This document shows positions 1 to 7,888 of a stretch of DNA of 40,683 nucleotides, piece after piece. This stretch comes from Bacillota bacterium. GTDB taxonomy: Bacteria; Bacillota; Clostridia; Lachnospirales; Lachnospiraceae. The number at the start of each line of letters is the position of its first letter. Within the stretch, counting starts at the first letter, position 1. The position numbers and the translations under genes are program-made. The notes beneath the pieces are model-generated. The model saw nothing but the letters and a program-made list of their open reading frames with translations. It did no database searches and had not been told where the DNA came from. The stretch lies in contig JAEZLZ010000123.1 in assembly GCA_023415055.1 (NCBI GenBank), positions 1 to 40,683 of the forward strand, written 5' to 3'.

Positions 1-9
1 TAAATTCAT
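1..9 (-). CDS. 5' end of a leftward gene, cut by the window edge
   Basis: Only three codons are visible (Met-Asn-Leu). An ATG at 9-7 on the minus strand is preceded by a full Shine-Dalgarno sequence, GGAGG at 21-17, with 7 nt spacing. It follows the leftward genes of the mobile-element module, so it is probably another gene of that element. The product cannot be judged. The ribosome-binding site lies in an inverted repeat, described separately. Confidence 0.5.
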
Positions 10-12
10 AGT

Positions 13-81
13 GAAACCTCCGTTTGATTTTGGTATTTTTCATCCGTCCAAGATGATACCTTAATCTTACTTCGAGGTTTC
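13..81 (-). promoter_or_regulatory. Nested hairpin that pairs with the Shine-Dalgarno sequence of the edge gene
   Basis: Read on the minus strand, GAAACCTC (81-74) is complementary to GAGGTTTC (20-13), and the second arm contains most of the GGAGG ribosome-binding site. Between the arms is a second stem: GGTAT with ATACC, a four-base bulge, then CATC with GATG around a 7-nt loop. The geometry fits translational control by sequestering the ribosome-binding site. No known riboswitch class was recognised, and the outer stem is only 8 bp. Confidence 0.4.
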
Positions 82-610
82 TTTTTATTCAATTGGCGTT
101 ATTTCTGAATTACAGGAATGCTCCTAACTGGTTCGAATTGAATTCCTGAAAACTTTATTACACTAATTCTGTAGTGAAATATTATAGAGTTATGACAGAT
201 ATATTTTACCATATTTCGTCAGCATAACAAGTTACATTTGGAAATAATGCAAATTATTAATTTCTCTCATCTTTGGGTACCTGTCACAATGAACAAAAGA
301 TAAATAATAGCTCATAAAGTATTTACATACTTTTCATCGAAACAGATACATCCCTCTCTTGTCGAAAAGTTTATGTCGTGTGCACTATTTGTTATACCAT
401 TTGATGTTTTAATTTGATGCTTTAATAATTGTAATGCAATACGTGTCCCATAAAACGGATTTGAGCCAAATCTTCAGATGTCAATATACATCTTCTTTCC
501 CTTCTTTCCCTCTTCCTTCATATTTTCTATATCAAGGGTGGATTCATTACCGTGAGATAATCAAGTTTATTATCATGTGTTATTAACTCTGATTTATTGT
601 GTGATTTAAT
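82..610. other. AT-rich non-coding stretch
   Basis: About 530 bases without a convincing open reading frame on either strand. It lies between the edge gene and the 64-residue hypothetical gene, both leftward, and presumably carries the edge gene's promoter. One minus-strand candidate near 203-230 (TTGTTA, 16 bp, TAAAAT) is weak. No transposase remnant or RNA gene was recognised. Confidence 0.4.
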
Positions 611-641
611 AAAAAAGCAGAGATAAGTTATTTATCTCTGC
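611..641 (-). terminator. Rho-independent terminator
   Basis: Perfect 10-bp inverted repeat GCAGAGATAA/TTATCTCTGC with a 5-base loop (617-641), followed on the minus strand by six T. It lies just downstream of the stop codon of the 64-residue gene. Confidence 0.85.
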
Positions 642-650
642 CAATTTAGT

Positions 651-845
651 TTAAATATCTTTTTTAATGGTATCTAGTATGCCTTGATTATAAGCATCAA
701 CAATAGCTTTTGCATAACCGGGCACTGTTAATTTCATACATAATTCTATGAAATTTGGCAAATCTTCTCTGCAACCTTCTTTGTTACAATCATTGTGCTT
801 TATATATTCCTTTGCCAATTCAATTATTACATGAATATCTTCCAT
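651..845 (-). CDS. Small hypothetical protein (64 aa)
   Basis: No family was recognised. The product is a small acidic, helical soluble protein with three Cys residues (one in NDCNKEGC), no signal peptide and no membrane segment. Support for a real gene comes from an AGAAGGG ribosome-binding site about 11 nt upstream of the ATG and a strong terminator right after the stop. It lies downstream of parA-parB on the same strand and is probably accessory cargo or a small regulator of the mobile element. It could be a separate transcript, because about 100 AT-rich bases separate it from parB. Confidence 0.55.
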   Translation of the reverse strand: MEDIHVIIELAKEYIKHNDCNKEGCREDLPNFIELCMKLTVPGYAKAIVDAYNQGILDTIKKDI

Positions 846-946
846 TTTGTTTTTCCCTTCTTACATATTTTTAATAATTCTTCAAAATGTTCAAGTTTGA
901 ACTATTACTTGTAATTTATTAAACTAAGTCATATCCATAAACCTTC

Positions 947-1897
947 CTAACCTTTCTGATCCTTCTTCCATTGCTCCAAAAACCCAAAAATTACACTCTC
1001 AATTTCTGTCTGAGAATAATAGGCCGGGAAATACTTATTCAATTTTCTCTCAGTGATTGTAATTTTCTTATGTGGAGAAACAGTCGCCTTTCCTTTATCA
1101 AGAATATCAATCAGCTGCTCATATGTCATATTGGTATCATCCCGGTACTGGCGAAGATCCATCAACTGTTCCTGTTTGATCATGCCACTATCGTGGATGT
1201 ATTCGTAAATCCATTGTTGCATATTTTTATTAAGATAAGACAGCTCTACGCCAACGGATAAAGCGAGACGCTTATTATCAACCATATCCAAAAGTTTAGG
1301 AAGCAGCTCGGTAAGTCGTATATATCTACGCACTTGCATTCTACTTGTTCCAGATTCTTGACCAATTAAGTCAGCTGCTTCCAACCTCCGCCCATTTTGG
1401 GCGGAAGTTGAATCCACATTGTCTTTTATCTTCGCCCCATTACGAGATGAAGTTAAATCAGACCTAGAACCCTGACGTTTTATTGCATCCATTTTCATTT
1501 TGAACGCATAGGCCTTTTCACTTGGAAGCACTTCTTCCCTCTGAACATTCGCATCGACCATCGCTATGGTCGCTTCATCATCGGTCATTTCTTTGATAAT
1601 AGCCGGAATTTTACGAAGCCCAGCTTTCTTAGCTGCTTTTAATCTCCTATGACCAGAAATCATTTCATAGGTGCCTTCATCATCCGGTCTTACAAGAACG
1701 GGTGTAAGCACACCACTTGTCTTAATACTTTCCACCAATTCATCCATCTTCTCGTCATCTACAACCTTGAAAGGATGATTTTCAAAAGGATAAATCGCAT
1801 TTACATCAATATCTATCGCGCCCTCAGTCTCTGGCACACATAAAAGCTCGTCTATACTAGTCATAGTGATTTTCTGACCCGGCCTCTTAACACTCAT
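947..1897 (-). CDS. parB: ParB/RepB/Spo0J-family partition protein
   Basis: Centromere-binding partition protein of 316 residues. The N-terminal ParB/Srx-type domain (about residues 28-125) contains the SGHRR nucleotide-binding motif near residue 81 and an NVQREE motif near 117. A helix-turn-helix region follows at about 175-200 (SGTSRMQVRRYIRL). A polar Ser/Asn-rich insertion lies at about 143-170, as in mobile-element homologues. The ATG is preceded by AAGGAGGTGATC, a near-perfect ribosome-binding site, and overlaps the end of parA by 11 bp, so the two are translationally linked. The link to a DUF6462-like gene and the distance from typical oriC genes indicate a partition or stability system of an integrative element, not the chromosomal Spo0J. 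The binding site is unknown; candidate palindromes lie upstream of the operon. Confidence 0.9.
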   Translation of the reverse strand: MSVKRPGQKITMTSIDELLCVPETEGAIDIDVNAIYPFENHPFKVVDDEKMDELVESIKTSGVLTPVLVRPDDEGTYEMISGHRRLKAAKKAGLRKIPAIIKEMTDDEATIAMVDANVQREEVLPSEKAYAFKMKMDAIKRQGSRSDLTSSRNGAKIKDNVDSTSAQNGRRLEAADLIGQESGTSRMQVRRYIRLTELLPKLLDMVDNKRLALSVGVELSYLNKNMQQWIYEYIHDSGMIKQEQLMDLRQYRDDTNMTYEQLIDILDKGKATVSPHKKITITERKLNKYFPAYYSQTEIESVIFGFLEQWKKDQKG

Positions 1898-2690
1898 GGT
1901 CGATCACCTCCTTAATCAATGAGTAGTAGGCAATTGTAGCTTTTCCTTTAGGATCATAAACATAAATGCTGCTTCCCTCTGCGCTGATTTCCGCAGCTCT
2001 AACTGACATTGGAATTTCCACTTCAAATACATTTACACTAGGTGAATAAGCCTCATAAACCTGCATAGAGATATCCTTCGCGTAATTTGTTCTATTATCT
2101 ACCATAGTAAGCAGAATTCCTTCGATCTGAAGCTTTGGATTCAGCTGGCGCTTTACTCTTCCGATGGTTTTGATTAGCTGTTGGAGTCCCTTTACCGGCA
2201 GATAAGCTGCCTGTACCGGAATCAATACAGAATCCGCACAGGATAATGCATTAATGGTCAGCATTCCAAGTGAAGGCATACAATCAATAATAATATAGTC
2301 ATACTCTTTCATTACCTGTTCTACATATTCTCTAAGGATTGTCTCCCTGCTGATTACACCGATTAGCGATACCTCAAGTCCAGACAATTCAATATTGCCA
2401 GGAAGGATATCAACTCCCTCTTCGTGATGGATAATGCCGTCCTGCACATTTAAGGGTTCGTCATTGATAATCTTCATCATGACAGTTGCAAGCGAATACT
2501 CCAACTTGTCAGGTTCTTGGAAACCAAGACTAATCGTCAAGGAACCTTGAGGGTCCGCATCAATCAATAAAACTTTTTTCCCTTCTCGTGCCAGGCCTAT
2601 TCCTAAGTTTACACAAGTGACCGTCTTACCAACTCCACCCTTCTGATTTGAGACTGAAATCATCCGACAAACCTTGTTTGTTGTACACAT
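1887..2690 (-). CDS. parA: ParA/Soj-family partition ATPase
   Basis: Deviant Walker-type ATPase of 267 residues. The Walker A motif is SNQKGGVGKT (about residues 14-23), followed by a DADPQGS switch I motif (about 44-50) and a Walker B strand YDYIIIDCMPSLG. Such proteins form nucleotide-dependent filaments or gradients that move ParB-bound DNA. The start at 2690 is supported by GAGGAGG 10 nt upstream. A later Met at residue 10 would match the shorter starts of many homologues but lacks its own ribosome-binding site. The gene sits between the DUF6462-like gene (2-nt gap) and parB (overlap), forming a three-gene operon typical of Firmicute integrative and conjugative elements. Confidence 0.93.
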   Translation of the reverse strand: MCTTNKVCRMISVSNQKGGVGKTVTCVNLGIGLAREGKKVLLIDADPQGSLTISLGFQEPDKLEYSLATVMMKIINDEPLNVQDGIIHHEEGVDILPGNIELSGLEVSLIGVISRETILREYVEQVMKEYDYIIIDCMPSLGMLTINALSCADSVLIPVQAAYLPVKGLQQLIKTIGRVKRQLNPKLQIEGILLTMVDNRTNYAKDISMQVYEAYSPSVNVFEVEIPMSVRAAEISAEGSSIYVYDPKGKATIAYYSLIKEVIDHEC

Positions 2691-2692
2691 GA

Positions 2693-3163
2693 TTAATAAT
2701 CCTCCTCTTCAAATGACTCGATAAATGCATCAATCTTCTCGGTATTTACAAGTACGATTCCTTTTACTCTTCTGATTGCACCAGCATCCTTAGCAAGTTT
2801 TTGGTAGGTGTGCAGTCCCATGGAATAAAGCTCTGCACCCTCGGCATATCTGACATATTTCTTCTTTTTATCCTTTACTAATTCCTCAAGATTTTCTACT
2901 ACCTTACGTATTTTTGGCATACTCTCTTCCTCTCTTTCTGGTTTCTCAACACAGTGCTCATCTATGTACTGGTCGAGCAAATCAATATCTACCATTGCTG
3001 TTTTCCGCAGAGGCCAAGTTGCTTTTGCATCCTTAGCCAGATTTACAAAGGTCCAATACGGTAGACCATACATTCTTGCTCCGTCCTCATAAGTAACGTA
3101 CCTGTGCTTTTTTCCTTCCAGATATCTGTCTAAATCCGGAGCCCTTTCCTGCTTTTCTTTCAT
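2693..3163 (-). CDS. Tandem excisionase-like DNA-binding protein (DUF6462-like)
   Basis: 156-residue protein with two copies of one domain. Residues about 18-70 (KKHRYVTYEDGARMYGLPYW...) and about 99-150 (KKKKYVRYAEGAELYSMGLH...) align throughout, including LAKDA and the closing segment (LLDQYIDE versus KIDAFIES). The pattern resembles winged-helix or MerR-like excisionase domains known as DUF6462 in Clostridia, usually found in conjugative elements beside ParA. It is probably an operon regulator or an accessory factor for partition or excision. An AAGGAGG site lies 7 nt before the ATG. The gene is first in the operon with parA and parB, behind a long structured leader. The family assignment is from memory of similar proteins. 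Confidence 0.6.
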   Translation of the reverse strand: MKEKQERAPDLDRYLEGKKHRYVTYEDGARMYGLPYWTFVNLAKDAKATWPLRKTAMVDIDLLDQYIDEHCVEKPEREEESMPKIRKVVENLEELVKDKKKKYVRYAEGAELYSMGLHTYQKLAKDAGAIRRVKGIVLVNTEKIDAFIESFEEEDY

Positions 3164-3181
3164 ACAAACCTCCTTGATTTT

Positions 3182-3340
3182 ACGAGATATATTTCAAATT
3201 GCGAGCTCTGCCATTCGCAGACACTTGAGTGTCTTGCTCATGTCGCGCAGTCGCGCTATACAACCGGTTCGTAATCTGACCGGTTGTGAGGAAGCTCTCA
3301 CCTGTCAGCTTCCGTCCCGTCTGTGCATCGCTTGTAGAAC
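3182..3340 (-). promoter_or_regulatory. Structured leader upstream of the DUF6462-parA-parB operon
   Basis: Between the terminator-like hairpin and the operon start the minus strand holds three more inverted repeats: GGAAGCT/AGCTTCC, ACAACCGGT/ACCGGTTGT (9 bp, 10-base spacer) and AGACACT-CA-AGTGTCT. There is also a tandem GCGCGAC repeat. The region is more GC-rich than its surroundings. The 9-bp palindrome is a plausible ParB/parS or DUF6462 binding site, and the others could form RNA hairpins. Function is inferred from position only. Confidence 0.4.
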
Positions 3341-3343
3341 ACG

Positions 3344-3390
3344 CAAAAAAAGCACCTACATCTAGTTTTTCAACTAAACGTAAGTGCCTT
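3344..3390 (-). terminator. Strong terminator between lysS and the mobile-element operon
   Basis: On the minus strand a 16-bp stem, fully paired when G-T wobbles are allowed, closes a GAAA tetraloop (GCACTTACGTTTAGTT on the 5' side) and is followed by seven T. It would stop transcripts from greA-lysS, whose stop codon is about 190 nt upstream. It could instead act as an attenuator for the downstream parAB operon. Confidence 0.75.
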
Positions 3391-3577
3391 AAGGGTCTTT
3401 ATTGAACCGGCTGCCCCTTGTCTGACACAGGCCATAGAGGCCAACTGATTTACTAATTTGAATCCATACAAACTCATTGACATCCTATATTGTCCAATAG
3501 GATCGTTGTAATGTTATGTCTTCATTGGACTAATTTGGATCGTTATGGATTTCCATAACTCTCCCTAAGTCCATACA
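3391..3577. other. Repeat-rich spacer next to the lysS 3' end; possible element boundary
   Basis: No gene. It contains inverted repeats ATCCTAT/ATAGGAT (3482-3503), GTCCAAT/ATTGGAC (3492-3530) and GTTATGGA-TT-TCCATAAC (3542-3559). It also has a direct repeat GGATCGTT(G/A)T (3500 and 3537) and TCCATAC at 3463 and 3570. Dense short repeats between a housekeeping gene and a mobile-type operon suggest recombinase-binding or attachment sequences, but no integrase gene is visible here to confirm this. Confidence 0.35.
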
Positions 3578-5065
3578 CTAATTAATACTCTTCATCGTCG
3601 GGAACAACAATACATCCCTGATCGAATAGGAATCCGTCAACAGCATAACCAGACGGTCAATTCCGATACCGATACCGCCTGTCGGAGGCATACCGTATTC
3701 CAGTGCGGTCAAGAAGTCCTCATCTAACTGATTTGCTTCCTCATCACCGGCTGCTCTCAGTGCTTCCTGAGCTTCAAAACGGCCTCTCTGATCTAACGGA
3801 TCATTCAGCTCTGAGAAAGCATTTGCCATCTCACGTCTCGTGATAAACAGCTCAAAACGCTCGGTATAATCCGGATCGCTGGGCTTTCTGCTGGCAAGTG
3901 GAGAGATCTCCACCGGGTGGTCCATGATGAAGGTAGGCTGTACGAGATGCTCCTCAACAAACTCTTCAAAGAAAAGATTGATGATATCGCCTCTCTTATG
4001 ACGATCCTCGAATTCCACATGACGCTCTTTTGCAAGAGCCTTGGCAGCTGCCTCATCCGGAATCTGGCTAAAATCAACATCAGCATATTTCTTGATTGCC
4101 TCGACCATCGTAAGTCGTTCAAAGGGCTTTGCTAAATCTATCTCTATACCATCATAAGTGATGGTTGTAGTACCAAGAACCTTAGTGGCTACCGTACGGA
4201 ACAGTTCTTCCACCAGATCCATCATTCCATAATAATCAGTATATGCCTGATACAGCTCGAGCAATGTAAACTCCGGATTATGTCTTACGGATAAGCCTTC
4301 ATTGCGGAATACCCTGCCAATCTCATATACTCTCTCTAAGCCACCGACAATCAGACGTTTTAGATACAATTCCAAGGAAATTCTTAAGTGAAGATCCTCA
4401 TCCAGTGCATTATGGTGCGTATTAAATGGTTTAGCAGCAGCACCGCCTGCGTTAGGAACTAAAACAGGTGTCTCCACCTCAATAAATTCTTTTCCATCTA
4501 AGTAATTACGGATCTCTCTGATAATATTGGAACGCTTAATAAATGTATCACGAACCTCAGGATTCACAATTAGATCCACATATCTTTGTCTATATCTGGT
4601 GTCCGTATCCTTCAAGCCATGGAACTTCTCCGGCAGAATCTGAAGACTCTTAGTCAAGAGAACAATTGACTTTACCTTAACCGATACTTCTCCGGAATGT
4701 GTCTTAAATACTTCACCTTCGATACCTACAATATCACCGATGTCATATTTCTTAAATTCAGCATACGGTTCTTCACCGATCTCATCTCTTTTGACATAGG
4801 CCTGAATATCACCCTGAATATCTCTGATATTGCAGAAGGAAGCCTTGCCCATGATACGCTTTGACATCATACGTCCAGCGATGGATACGGTTTTTCCTTC
4901 AAAATTCTCAAAATTATTAATGATATCGCCGGAGTGGTTGGTTACCTCAAACTTCATAATCTGGAAGGGGTCCTTCCCGTTTTCCTGAAGCTCTGCTAAC
5001 TTTGCTCTCTTTACCTTTAATAATTCATTAATATCCTGCTCTGCTTGAATTCTTTCCTCAGCCAT
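3578..5065 (-). CDS. lysS: Lysine--tRNA ligase, class II
   Basis: Charges tRNA-Lys with lysine at the cost of ATP, in the cytoplasm. The 495-residue length matches bacterial class II LysS. An N-terminal OB-fold anticodon-binding domain covers about residues 50-150. The class II catalytic core follows, with motif 2 (RVFRNEGLSVRHNPEFT) and motif 3 (GGIGIGIDRLVM) close to the C-terminus. A GTG three codons upstream at 5074 is possible, but the GAGGTG ribosome-binding site overlaps it, so the ATG at 5065 with 6-nt spacing is chosen. It lies 88 bp downstream of greA, the usual Firmicute greA-lysS order, and shares the greA promoter. The 3' end is intact despite the neighbouring mobile element. Confidence 0.97.
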   Translation of the reverse strand: MAEERIQAEQDINELLKVKRAKLAELQENGKDPFQIMKFEVTNHSGDIINNFENFEGKTVSIAGRMMSKRIMGKASFCNIRDIQGDIQAYVKRDEIGEEPYAEFKKYDIGDIVGIEGEVFKTHSGEVSVKVKSIVLLTKSLQILPEKFHGLKDTDTRYRQRYVDLIVNPEVRDTFIKRSNIIREIRNYLDGKEFIEVETPVLVPNAGGAAAKPFNTHHNALDEDLHLRISLELYLKRLIVGGLERVYEIGRVFRNEGLSVRHNPEFTLLELYQAYTDYYGMMDLVEELFRTVATKVLGTTTITYDGIEIDLAKPFERLTMVEAIKKYADVDFSQIPDEAAAKALAKERHVEFEDRHKRGDIINLFFEEFVEEHLVQPTFIMDHPVEISPLASRKPSDPDYTERFELFITRREMANAFSELNDPLDQRGRFEAQEALRAAGDEEANQLDEDFLTALEYGMPPTGGIGIGIDRLVMLLTDSYSIRDVLLFPTMKSIN

Positions 5066-5153
5066 GAATTTCACCTCTTATCAAAGTAAACGTACTCTGT
5101 TTATCTTATCTCAGGCAGAGAAGCTGCCCAATGTGAGTGCTTACTTCATCTAA

Positions 5154-5636
5154 TTAATTTGATTTATCAATCTTCAATATCTTATATTGCATGGTACCTG
5201 CATGAGCATCTACACTAACGACATCGCCAACCTTTGCACCGATTAATGCTCTTCCTAAGGGGGACTCATTGGAAATCTTACCTCTTAAGCTGTTAGCCTC
5301 AGTTGATCCTACGAGCTTATATTCCAGCTCCTCATCGTATTCCATATCTAAGATTTTAACTTTGCAGCCTATATTAATTACATTAACATCAACTTCATCT
5401 TCTACGACTACTTCAGCATTTTTCAAAATCTTATCGATTTCTTCAATTCTTGCCTCTATATCTCTCTGCTCGTCCTTTGCAGCATCATACTCTGCGTTCT
5501 CGGAAAGATCCCCCTGCTCTCTTGCTTCCTTTATCTTTTGGGCAACAAGTCTTCTTTGGTTCACTTTCAGATCATGAAGCTCTTCTTCCAGCTGTCGTAA
5601 TCCCTCATAAGTCAATATGTTCTTTTTTTCTACCAT
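5154..5636 (-). CDS. greA: Transcription elongation factor GreA
   Basis: Binds RNA polymerase and stimulates cleavage of backtracked transcripts. The 160 residues comprise an N-terminal antiparallel coiled coil (about 5-78) with the acidic tip region SENAEYDAAKDEQ, and a C-terminal FKBP-like globular domain (about 85-158) with NESPLGRALIGAKVGD. The ATG at 5636 is preferred over one six codons upstream because GGAGGAAGGG precedes it. The gene is first in the greA-lysS operon, behind a consensus promoter. Confidence 0.96.
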   Translation of the reverse strand: MVEKKNILTYEGLRQLEEELHDLKVNQRRLVAQKIKEAREQGDLSENAEYDAAKDEQRDIEARIEEIDKILKNAEVVVEDEVDVNVINIGCKVKILDMEYDEELEYKLVGSTEANSLRGKISNESPLGRALIGAKVGDVVSVDAHAGTMQYKILKIDKSN

Positions 5637-5689
5637 AAAACACCCTTCCTCCATATTGCTTTTTATACAACATACAATACATTCAAAGT

Positions 5690-5718
5690 ATTATATCGTA
5701 TCAGTAGTACATTGTCAA
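5690..5718 (-). promoter_or_regulatory. Consensus sigma-70-type promoter for greA-lysS
   Basis: On the minus strand TTGACA (5718-5713), a 17-bp spacer and TATAAT (5695-5690): both hexamers are perfect and the spacing ideal. The expected start is about 45 nt upstream of the greA ATG. Confidence 0.9.
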
Positions 5719-5914
5719 CCTTATTCAGCATACCGTATTTTGAGTAAATTCCTTCTTGAAAGTTACATTATATCTTATCTTCAATACAACTAAATTATTC
5801 TATTGTTTTATGAATAATAAGCAGATGCAATCGCTAAAAATCTTCAATTTGACAATGCATTTTGTGAATGAGTACCATATATGCAACTATATTGTTATAT
5901 CGGACATTTTATTC

Positions 5915-7177
5915 TTATTCAATATCCTTGAACAGATCCGTAAAATCAAAGGTTGCAAAATAATCCTTCGGAGTCTCGGCACGACGAATCAATTCTACGG
6001 ATTGATCCTCCTTCAACAGAAGCTCCGCTGATTTCAGCTTGCCGTTGTAGTTATAGCCCATAGCAAATCCGTGTGCGCCGGTGTCATGAATTACAAGAAA
6101 ATCACCGATATCAATCTTTGGAAGCATACGGTCAATTGCAAATTTATCATTATTCTCACATAGAGAACCGGTTATATCATATTTGTGATCACAGGGTTCA
6201 TTCTCCTTGCCCATGACCGTGATATGATGGTATGCCCCATACATCGCAGGTCTCATCAGATTCACCGCACAGGCATCCAATCCGATGTATTCCTTATAGA
6301 TATGCTTCTCATGAAGTGCTTTCGCTACCAGGTGTCCGTAGGGTGCCAGCATGAAACGGCCAAGCTCGGTATAAATTTCGATATCTCCCATTCCTGCCGG
6401 AACCAGGATTTCCTCGAAGGCTTTACGAACGCCTTCACCGATTTCCATGATGTCATTTGCCTTCGAATGCGGTTTATATGGAATTCCAACACCGCCGGAC
6501 AGATTGATGAACTTAATCTTTGCACCGGTCTTGTCACGAAGCTCTACTGCCAGTTCAAATAGAATGCCTGCAAGAGTAGGATAATATTCATTGGAGGCAG
6601 TATTGCTGGCAAGAAAGGAATGAATACCAAACTGCTTTGCGCCTTTTTCCTGAAGCCTTACAAAGCCATCGAACAGCTGCTCCTTGGTGAAGCCGTATTT
6701 TGCATCCCCCGGATTATCCATAATTCCGTTTGCCGTCTTAAATACTCCGCCAGGATTATAACGACAGCAGATGGTCTCCGGAATGCCTACGGTCTTTTCC
6801 AGAAAATCAATATGGGTATAATCATCTAAATTGATGATCGCATTTAGTTCGGCAGCTTTTACGAACTCTTCCTCCGGAGTCGCATTGGAGGAGAACATAA
6901 TATCCTCTCCCTTACACCCCAGTGCCTCAGCCATCATGAGCTCCGTCATGGAGGAACAGTCTACTCCGCAGCCTTCTTCTTTTAATATATTGATGATATA
7001 AGGGTTTGGTGTCGCTTTTACCGCAAAATACTCTTTAAAGCCTTTGTTCCAAGCAAACGCCTGATTGAGCTTTCTGGCATTCTCACGAATTCCTTTTTCG
7101 TCATAAATATGAAAGGGGGTCGGGTATGTTTTTGTTATTTCCTGAAGCTGTTCTAATGTAACAAATGGTTTTTTCAT
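5915..7177 (-). CDS. lysA: Diaminopimelate decarboxylase-type PLP enzyme
   Basis: Decarboxylates meso-diaminopimelate to L-lysine, the last step of lysine synthesis. The 420 residues show the fold type III pattern. An N-terminal TIM barrel carries the PLP lysine in EYFAVKATPNP (about residue 53), a CGVDCSS segment, HSFLAS and the phosphate-binding SGGVGIPY. The C-terminal domain carries TGSLCENNDKF with the substrate-contacting Cys of the partner subunit, and HDTGAHGFAMGYNYNG. It is a variant LysA with HSFLAS where classic enzymes have HIGSQ, so a related decarboxylase specificity is possible. TAGGAGG precedes the ATG. It lies 21 bp after the PHP gene, probably one operon. No lysine riboswitch was seen upstream. 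Confidence 0.85.
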   Translation of the reverse strand: MKKPFVTLEQLQEITKTYPTPFHIYDEKGIRENARKLNQAFAWNKGFKEYFAVKATPNPYIINILKEEGCGVDCSSMTELMMAEALGCKGEDIMFSSNATPEEEFVKAAELNAIINLDDYTHIDFLEKTVGIPETICCRYNPGGVFKTANGIMDNPGDAKYGFTKEQLFDGFVRLQEKGAKQFGIHSFLASNTASNEYYPTLAGILFELAVELRDKTGAKIKFINLSGGVGIPYKPHSKANDIMEIGEGVRKAFEEILVPAGMGDIEIYTELGRFMLAPYGHLVAKALHEKHIYKEYIGLDACAVNLMRPAMYGAYHHITVMGKENEPCDHKYDITGSLCENNDKFAIDRMLPKIDIGDFLVIHDTGAHGFAMGYNYNGKLKSAELLLKEDQSVELIRRAETPKDYFATFDFTDLFKDIE

Positions 7178-7198
7178 CGGGAACCTCCTACCTTTATT

Positions 7199-7888
7199 CT
7201 ATTTCATCATCAATGTGGGTTTCACTATTTCATATTTGCCGGTCTTAATCAATTCAATAAAATCCTTGCTGTCCTCGGGTTGTCGCTTGAAAGCTATCCC
7301 ACTTCGGTAATTCTCAATTCCGTGAGCATCACTTCCGGCAATATAAGGAAGTTTATTCTTTTTTGCATATGCGATTGCCTGCCGGTCAAAATCATCATTG
7401 CGGTTACCGACATTAATACCCTCTACCGCATCCACCGCTGCAGGAAACAGCCGTATCTCTTCAATATAAGCTCTCTGTCGAAAGGGATGAGCATGAACCA
7501 CGTAACCACCGGCCTTATGGATCTGTTCATATTGCTCCTCTACTGACCAGCTCATGATCTCGGGATGCTCCTTCAGCCATATTTTATCAAGACCATAGAT
7601 TAGAAACTCTGTTGCTTGAAAGTTGGCTTCCCAGCCGAAGAATACGGATAAGCCCAGCTTATCGCCCTCTTCCTTCGCCTCTTCATAGCCTTTGCAAAAA
7701 AGATCGATCCGTTCCTCCCAGGGAAGGTCACGGGGTATACAGCTGTTACCATTGAAAAAATGATCTGTGACAACGATGCCGCTGTATCCTATCTTCTTAT
7801 AAAACCTGACATGCTCCTTCCCGCTGTATATTCCGCAGGCGCTTGCTTGCCTTGTGTGAAGATGTGTCTCAAATAAAAACAGGCCCAT
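7199..7888 (-). CDS. PHP-domain metal-dependent phosphoesterase
   Basis: 229-residue protein of the polymerase-and-histidinol-phosphatase (PHP) superfamily. Metal-ligand motifs are THLHTR near the N-terminus, TDHFF (about residues 41-45), GWEANF, HAHPFRQR in the middle and GSDAHG near the end. These fit a cytoplasmic trinuclear-metal phosphoesterase. The substrate is unknown; relatives include histidinol phosphatase and 3',5'-nucleoside bisphosphate phosphatase. AAGGGA precedes the ATG. It is first in a probable operon with lysA, but its sequence shows no direct link to lysine synthesis. Confidence 0.85.
   Translation of the reverse strand: MGLFLFETHLHTRQASACGIYSGKEHVRFYKKIGYSGIVVTDHFFNGNSCIPRDLPWEERIDLFCKGYEEAKEEGDKLGLSVFFGWEANFQATEFLIYGLDKIWLKEHPEIMSWSVEEQYEQIHKAGGYVVHAHPFRQRAYIEEIRLFPAAVDAVEGINVGNRNDDFDRQAIAYAKKNKLPYIAGSDAHGIENYRSGIAFKRQPEDSKDFIELIKTGKYEIVKPTLMMK

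Noticed and set aside
3174..3365. 63-residue plus-strand frame in the partition-operon leader
   Set aside because: Runs through several inverted repeats and a terminator stem, and has no ribosome-binding site; better explained as structured non-coding DNA.
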